Assembly (NCBI GenBank): GCA_964629975.1
Contig: CAZVUN010000131.1
Coordinates: 1 to 7,820, forward strand
DNA: 7,820 bases
Reading direction: 5' to 3'
Source of the DNA: G020354085 sp964629975
Lineage (GTDB): Bacteria; Pseudomonadota; Gammaproteobacteria; Acidiferrobacterales; Sulfurifustaceae
The notes beneath the pieces are model-generated. The model searched no databases. It was not told where the DNA came from and was given only the letters and a program-made list of their open reading frames with translations. Positions 5,287 through 7,820 of the stretch are shown here, in pieces; the first letter of the stretch is position 1; each line of letters begins with the position of its first letter. The position numbers and the translations under genes are program-made.

Positions 5287-5322
5287 TGAATTGTTGCATG
5301 CCCAATTGAGCGAGTGACGGCA

Positions 5323-6216
5323 ATGAATGTCCTCACCTTCGACCTTGAAGACTGGTTCCATGTGCTGGAAAACGCATCGACCAGGACGGAGCGCGAGTGG
5401 GTGCGCTTTCCTAGCCGTGTTCGTGCAAACACCCAGCGCATTTTGGATCTGCTTGATAGAACTGGTCACCACGCCACATTCTTCTGTCTCGGGTGGATCG
5501 CCCGGAGATATCCGGAAGTTTTGCATGAGATTTCCCGCCGCGGGCATGAGGTCGCATGCCATTCGGATATGCACCAGCTCGTTTATGAGCTCGGACCACA
5601 GCGGTTCGCCGAAGACCTTGATGCTGCGATTGGTGCGATTGAGTCAGCAACGGGACAGAAGGTAACGGCCTATCGAGCGCCGGGGTTCTCGGTGACGCCA
5701 GCCTGCAACTGGTTTTTTGATGTATTGATTAGTCGTGGTATCGAAGTAGATTGTTCCATTTTTCCGACTCAGCGCGCCCACGGCGGTTATGAAGGTTTCG
5801 GCGCAGCTTCGCCAGTGTGGGTGCGGACGTCGTCCGGCCGGATAAAGGAGCTGCCGATAAACACCGTGACCGTGTTGGGTCGCAGCATCATCTTTTCGGG
5901 CGGCGGCTATTTCCGTTTGCTTCCCCTGTCACTGATCCGTTACTGGATGCGGCGGGCGCCTTACGTGATGACCTACTTTCATCCGCGCGATTTTGACCCG
6001 ACCCAGCCGATGATTGACGGGCTGTCCTTGATTCGGAAATTCAAGTCTTACTACGGTCTGCGCGGTGCACTTGGCAAGCTCGAGGCTGTTCTGACCGACT
6101 TCGATTTTGTCGACTTGCGTCAAGCAGTTGCATCGACCGACTGGAACGCTGCACGGGAAATCGTCGTCGACAACGGAGTAGCAAAAACGACAGGTGTTTG
6201 CAGCGCAGTCGTCTAA
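5323..6216 (+). CDS. Polysaccharide deacetylase with DUF3473-like tail
   Basis: A 297-residue NodB-fold (carbohydrate esterase 4) enzyme expected to remove N-acetyl groups from a surface polysaccharide or its precursor. Motif 1 is FDLEDWFH (6-13, Asp7/Asp10), the fold strand is ATFFCLGW (51-58), and metal ligands His80 and His84 are in CHSDMHQ. Motif 3 is YRAPGFS (117-123). A late His220 in MTYFHPRDFDP and the IRKFKSYYGL (237-246) region match the DUF3473-type tail of the subfamily found at PEP-CTERM/exosortase and related exopolysaccharide loci. No signal peptide is visible, so action in the cytoplasm is likely. The ATG at 5323 is chosen because the family begins just before the VLTFDLEDW strand; an in-frame GTG at 5314 would add three residues. 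Neither has a good Shine-Dalgarno. Codon use is markedly less GC-rich than in the genes to the left. Confidence 0.93.
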   Translation: MNVLTFDLEDWFHVLENASTRTEREWVRFPSRVRANTQRILDLLDRTGHHATFFCLGWIARRYPEVLHEISRRGHEVACHSDMHQLVYELGPQRFAEDLDAAIGAIESATGQKVTAYRAPGFSVTPACNWFFDVLISRGIEVDCSIFPTQRAHGGYEGFGAASPVWVRTSSGRIKELPINTVTVLGRSIIFSGGGYFRLLPLSLIRYWMRRAPYVMTYFHPRDFDPTQPMIDGLSLIRKFKSYYGLRGALGKLEAVLTDFDFVDLRQAVASTDWNAAREIVVDNGVAKTTGVCSAVV

Positions 6217-7619
6217 GATGTGGCGCGGCTAAAAAATGCACCAAATGCCGTGCGAGCGATTATCTTGAGATCCAGCCACAGCGACCAGTTGTGGATATAG
6301 GCAAGATCGTAGTTAACTTTTTCCTGCATTTGATCGATTGAGTCGATCGCGCCGCGCCACCCACGGACCTGCGCCAAACCGGTTATGCCAGGCTTCACCT
6401 TGTGTCGCAGCATGAAACGATTGATCAAACGCCGATATTGCTCATTATGTGTCACAGCGTAGGGGCGCGGTCCAACGATGGACATGTGTCCCTGCATGAC
6501 ATTGATAAACTGTGGTAGCTCATCCAAGGAGAATCTGCGCAGGAAGGCTCCGAAGCGCGTGATTCGCGGATCATTGGGTCGCGCTTGCACCACGACCGGA
6601 CCATCCTCGCATACGGTCATTGTTCGGAATTTCCATACCTCAATTTTCTGGCCATTCAATCCGTAGCGCGTTTGCTTGAAGAGGATCGGACCAGGCGAGG
6701 TCAGCTTGACGCCGATCGCGATAGCAATCATTGGGATGGCTATTATTAACAGAATAATGGTTGTAAGGACAATGTCCTCCAGCCGTTTTACGAGCCCATC
6801 TACACCATAGAATGGGGTTTCCGAGATGCTGACCACTGGTATCTCGCCAATATTGCCCCAACTCGCGTTCAAGAGGTCAAAGATGAAGAAGTCGGGCACC
6901 AGGTAGACAGACGCCGTCGTGTCGGACAGTCGGCTGACCAGATCATGAATGCGTGCCTCGGCGCGCATCGGTAGCGTAATGTAGACAATGTCGACCTTGC
7001 CCTGTTGTGCATGTTTTACGAGTGCATCCAGATTGCCGATCACCTCGATTGGGTCGCGTACGAGCGGGCGCTCACCGGCAGGTCGGCGGTCGTCATAGAA
7101 CCCGAGCGGATTCAGACCCATCCACGGGGCGTCAAGAATCGACCGTGCCAGGTATCCGCCCAACTCCCGCGCTCCAACGATGGCAACGTTTCGGGTGTTC
7201 AGGCCGTGTTGTCGCGCAATTCCGAGTATGGTTTGTAGCCAACCGCGCCACACGATCAGCATCAAAGGGGTTAACACGAACCAAGTGAGGAACGTGCGGC
7301 GTGGGTAGGAAGCGGACGTCTCGGTGGCATAGGCGATAAACATGAGCACAACCGATACGATGGTCCATGCCCAAATCAGATTGACAAGTTCTCGCCTTAT
7401 GGATGAGCCGCGCCACGAGCGATAGACATCGAAGAAATGAGCCGTCACGAGGAACACAGCGATGGCGGCGAGGACAGCCCCCGTGTGGCGTTCGCTCCAG
7501 AGCTGCTGGTGTAGCCAGGTCGAGAGCAAGAGCGAGCTCAGAATGAGAGCCGCGTCCGTGACTTGCATAAACGCCGACAGCTTCCCGGATTCGGCACCGA
7601 TACCTGCGCGGTTCTTCAT
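6213..7619 (-). CDS. Undecaprenyl-phosphate sugar phosphotransferase, WcaJ type
   Basis: A 468-residue inner-membrane enzyme of the polyisoprenyl-phosphate hexose-1-phosphate transferase family. It would move a sugar-1-phosphate (often glucose) from a UDP-sugar to undecaprenyl phosphate, the first step in building an exopolysaccharide repeat. Four N-terminal helices lie near 19-37, 47-64, 80-97 and 109-126. A Rossmann-like domain follows (NVAIVGARELGG, 144-155, to about 250), then a re-entrant helix near 284-304 ending at KLTSPGP (305-311). The catalytic Asp-Glu pair is Asp366-Glu367 in SLDELPQF. Other conserved blocks are VWKFRTM (328-334), MSIVGPRP (379-386) and HKVKPGITGLAQVRGWRG (406-423). 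Length and domain order fit full-length WcaJ/EpsB-like proteins. An in-frame TAG four codons upstream limits the start to 7619 or a later codon such as Met18. No Shine-Dalgarno precedes 7619. Confidence 0.95.
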   Translation of the reverse strand: MKNRAGIGAESGKLSAFMQVTDAALILSSLLLSTWLHQQLWSERHTGAVLAAIAVFLVTAHFFDVYRSWRGSSIRRELVNLIWAWTIVSVVLMFIAYATETSASYPRRTFLTWFVLTPLMLIVWRGWLQTILGIARQHGLNTRNVAIVGARELGGYLARSILDAPWMGLNPLGFYDDRRPAGERPLVRDPIEVIGNLDALVKHAQQGKVDIVYITLPMRAEARIHDLVSRLSDTTASVYLVPDFFIFDLLNASWGNIGEIPVVSISETPFYGVDGLVKRLEDIVLTTIILLIIAIPMIAIAIGVKLTSPGPILFKQTRYGLNGQKIEVWKFRTMTVCEDGPVVVQARPNDPRITRFGAFLRRFSLDELPQFINVMQGHMSIVGPRPYAVTHNEQYRRLINRFMLRHKVKPGITGLAQVRGWRGAIDSIDQMQEKVNYDLAYIHNWSLWLDLKIIARTAFGAFFSRATS

Positions 7620-7793
7620 GATGCGGGACTATCGGCTGGAAGTCCGCTGACGGGTGACGCTGCAGCGCCACGGCTCACGCTGGCCACGGATGGCTTGTAA
7701 TTGTGAATGCACATCGGTGTCCAAAGAAGAGATACAGCGCCGGGCGACTCGTAACCTAACGTTCTGGCGCCTGCTCATTGTACCGGCGCGGGG
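7620..7793 (-). other. Predicted long untranslated leader of the sugar phosphotransferase mRNA
   Basis: If the sigma-54 site at 7804-7819 is used, transcription starts near 7793 and leaves about 174 bases before the ATG. The leader has an 18-bp imperfect palindrome (7654-7671). I see no riboswitch I can name and no convincing gene on either strand. Confidence 0.3.
7654..7671. repeat. Imperfect 18-bp palindrome in the transferase leader
   Basis: GTG-A-CGCTGCAGCG-C-CAC has 16 of 18 positions in inverted-repeat register, with the perfect core CGCTGCAGCG at 7658-7667. It lacks a loop, so it looks more like a protein binding site than a hairpin. Chance remains possible. Confidence 0.3.
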
Positions 7794-7803
7794 AGAAAGC
7801 AGA

Positions 7804-7819
7804 AGCCGTAACTATGCCA
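7804..7819 (-). promoter_or_regulatory. Sigma-54 (-24/-12) promoter of the sugar phosphotransferase gene
   Basis: On the minus strand TGGCATAGTTACGGCT matches TGGCAYRN4TTGCW at every defined position except the TT before the -12 GC, exactly as at 5235-5250. GG (7818-7817) and GC (7806-7805) are 10 bases apart. It points at the transferase gene. Activator sites would lie beyond the right edge of the window. Confidence 0.5.
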
Positions 7820-7820
7820 G

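Noticed and set aside
5180..5322. Possible tRNA or attachment site at the composition boundary
   Set aside because: No cloverleaf, CCA end or repeated half-site could be found in the gap or at the right side of the window.
7708..7723. Another GG-N10-GC pair on the minus strand in the transferase leader
   Set aside because: It keeps GG, GC and a few flanking bases but loses the CAYR part of the -24 element; the site at 7804-7819 is much better.
7629..7778. A 49-codon open frame in the transferase leader, in frame with the transferase and separated from it by one TAG
   Set aside because: The product is Arg-rich with no recognisable pattern, there is no Shine-Dalgarno, and the transferase is already full length without it.
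7777..7782. TACAAT on the minus strand as a -10 box for the transferase
   Set aside because: No acceptable -35 box lies 16-18 bases upstream.

Overview
The window reads as chromosomal DNA from a high-GC gammaproteobacterium. The order lipoprotein (probably MltD), gloB, YafS-type methyltransferase, rnhA, dnaQ matches the E. coli mltD-gloB-yafS-rnhA-dnaQ neighbourhood. The protein style suggests a relative of Chromatiales or another sulfur-oxidiser lineage, but that is a weak inference. No tRNA, rRNA, CRISPR array, insertion sequence or integrase was seen.

Left part, 1-3233 (housekeeping, very GC-rich). A truncated lipoprotein and gloB (hydroxyacylglutathione hydrolase) run leftward. A four-gene group runs rightward: a SAM-methyltransferase-like protein with a degenerate cofactor motif, rnhA (RNase HI), a 67-residue two-helix DUF3185-like membrane protein, and dnaQ (proofreading subunit of DNA polymerase III). 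A perfect 8-bp GC hairpin straddles the dnaQ stop codon.

Middle, 3245-5179. A two-gene ABC-2 type exporter (ATPase and permease joined by an ATGA overlap) has no identifiable Gln in the ATPase Q-loop region. It is followed by a 75-residue conserved-looking soluble protein of unknown function with its own extended -10 promoter.

Right part, 5180-7820 (visibly lower GC, different codon use). This is the edge of a polysaccharide locus: a polysaccharide deacetylase with a DUF3473-like tail, pointing right, and a full-length WcaJ-type undecaprenyl-phosphate sugar phosphotransferase, pointing left. Their stop codons overlap tail to tail. Each gene is preceded, in the correct orientation, by a close match to a sigma-54 (-24/-12) promoter, with GG and GC exactly 10 bases apart, at 5235-5250 (+) and 7804-7819 (-). 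The likely picture is a horizontally acquired or reshuffled exopolysaccharide locus under RpoN and an enhancer-binding protein. The transferase would start the repeat unit on the lipid carrier and the deacetylase would trim N-acetyl groups.

A second pattern is that three genes without a Shine-Dalgarno sequence (the lipoprotein, gloB and the ABC ATPase) each have sigma-70-like hexamers whose -10 box ends 6-8 bases before the ATG. That geometry predicts leaderless or nearly leaderless mRNAs. All promoter calls come from reading by eye and have not been tested.
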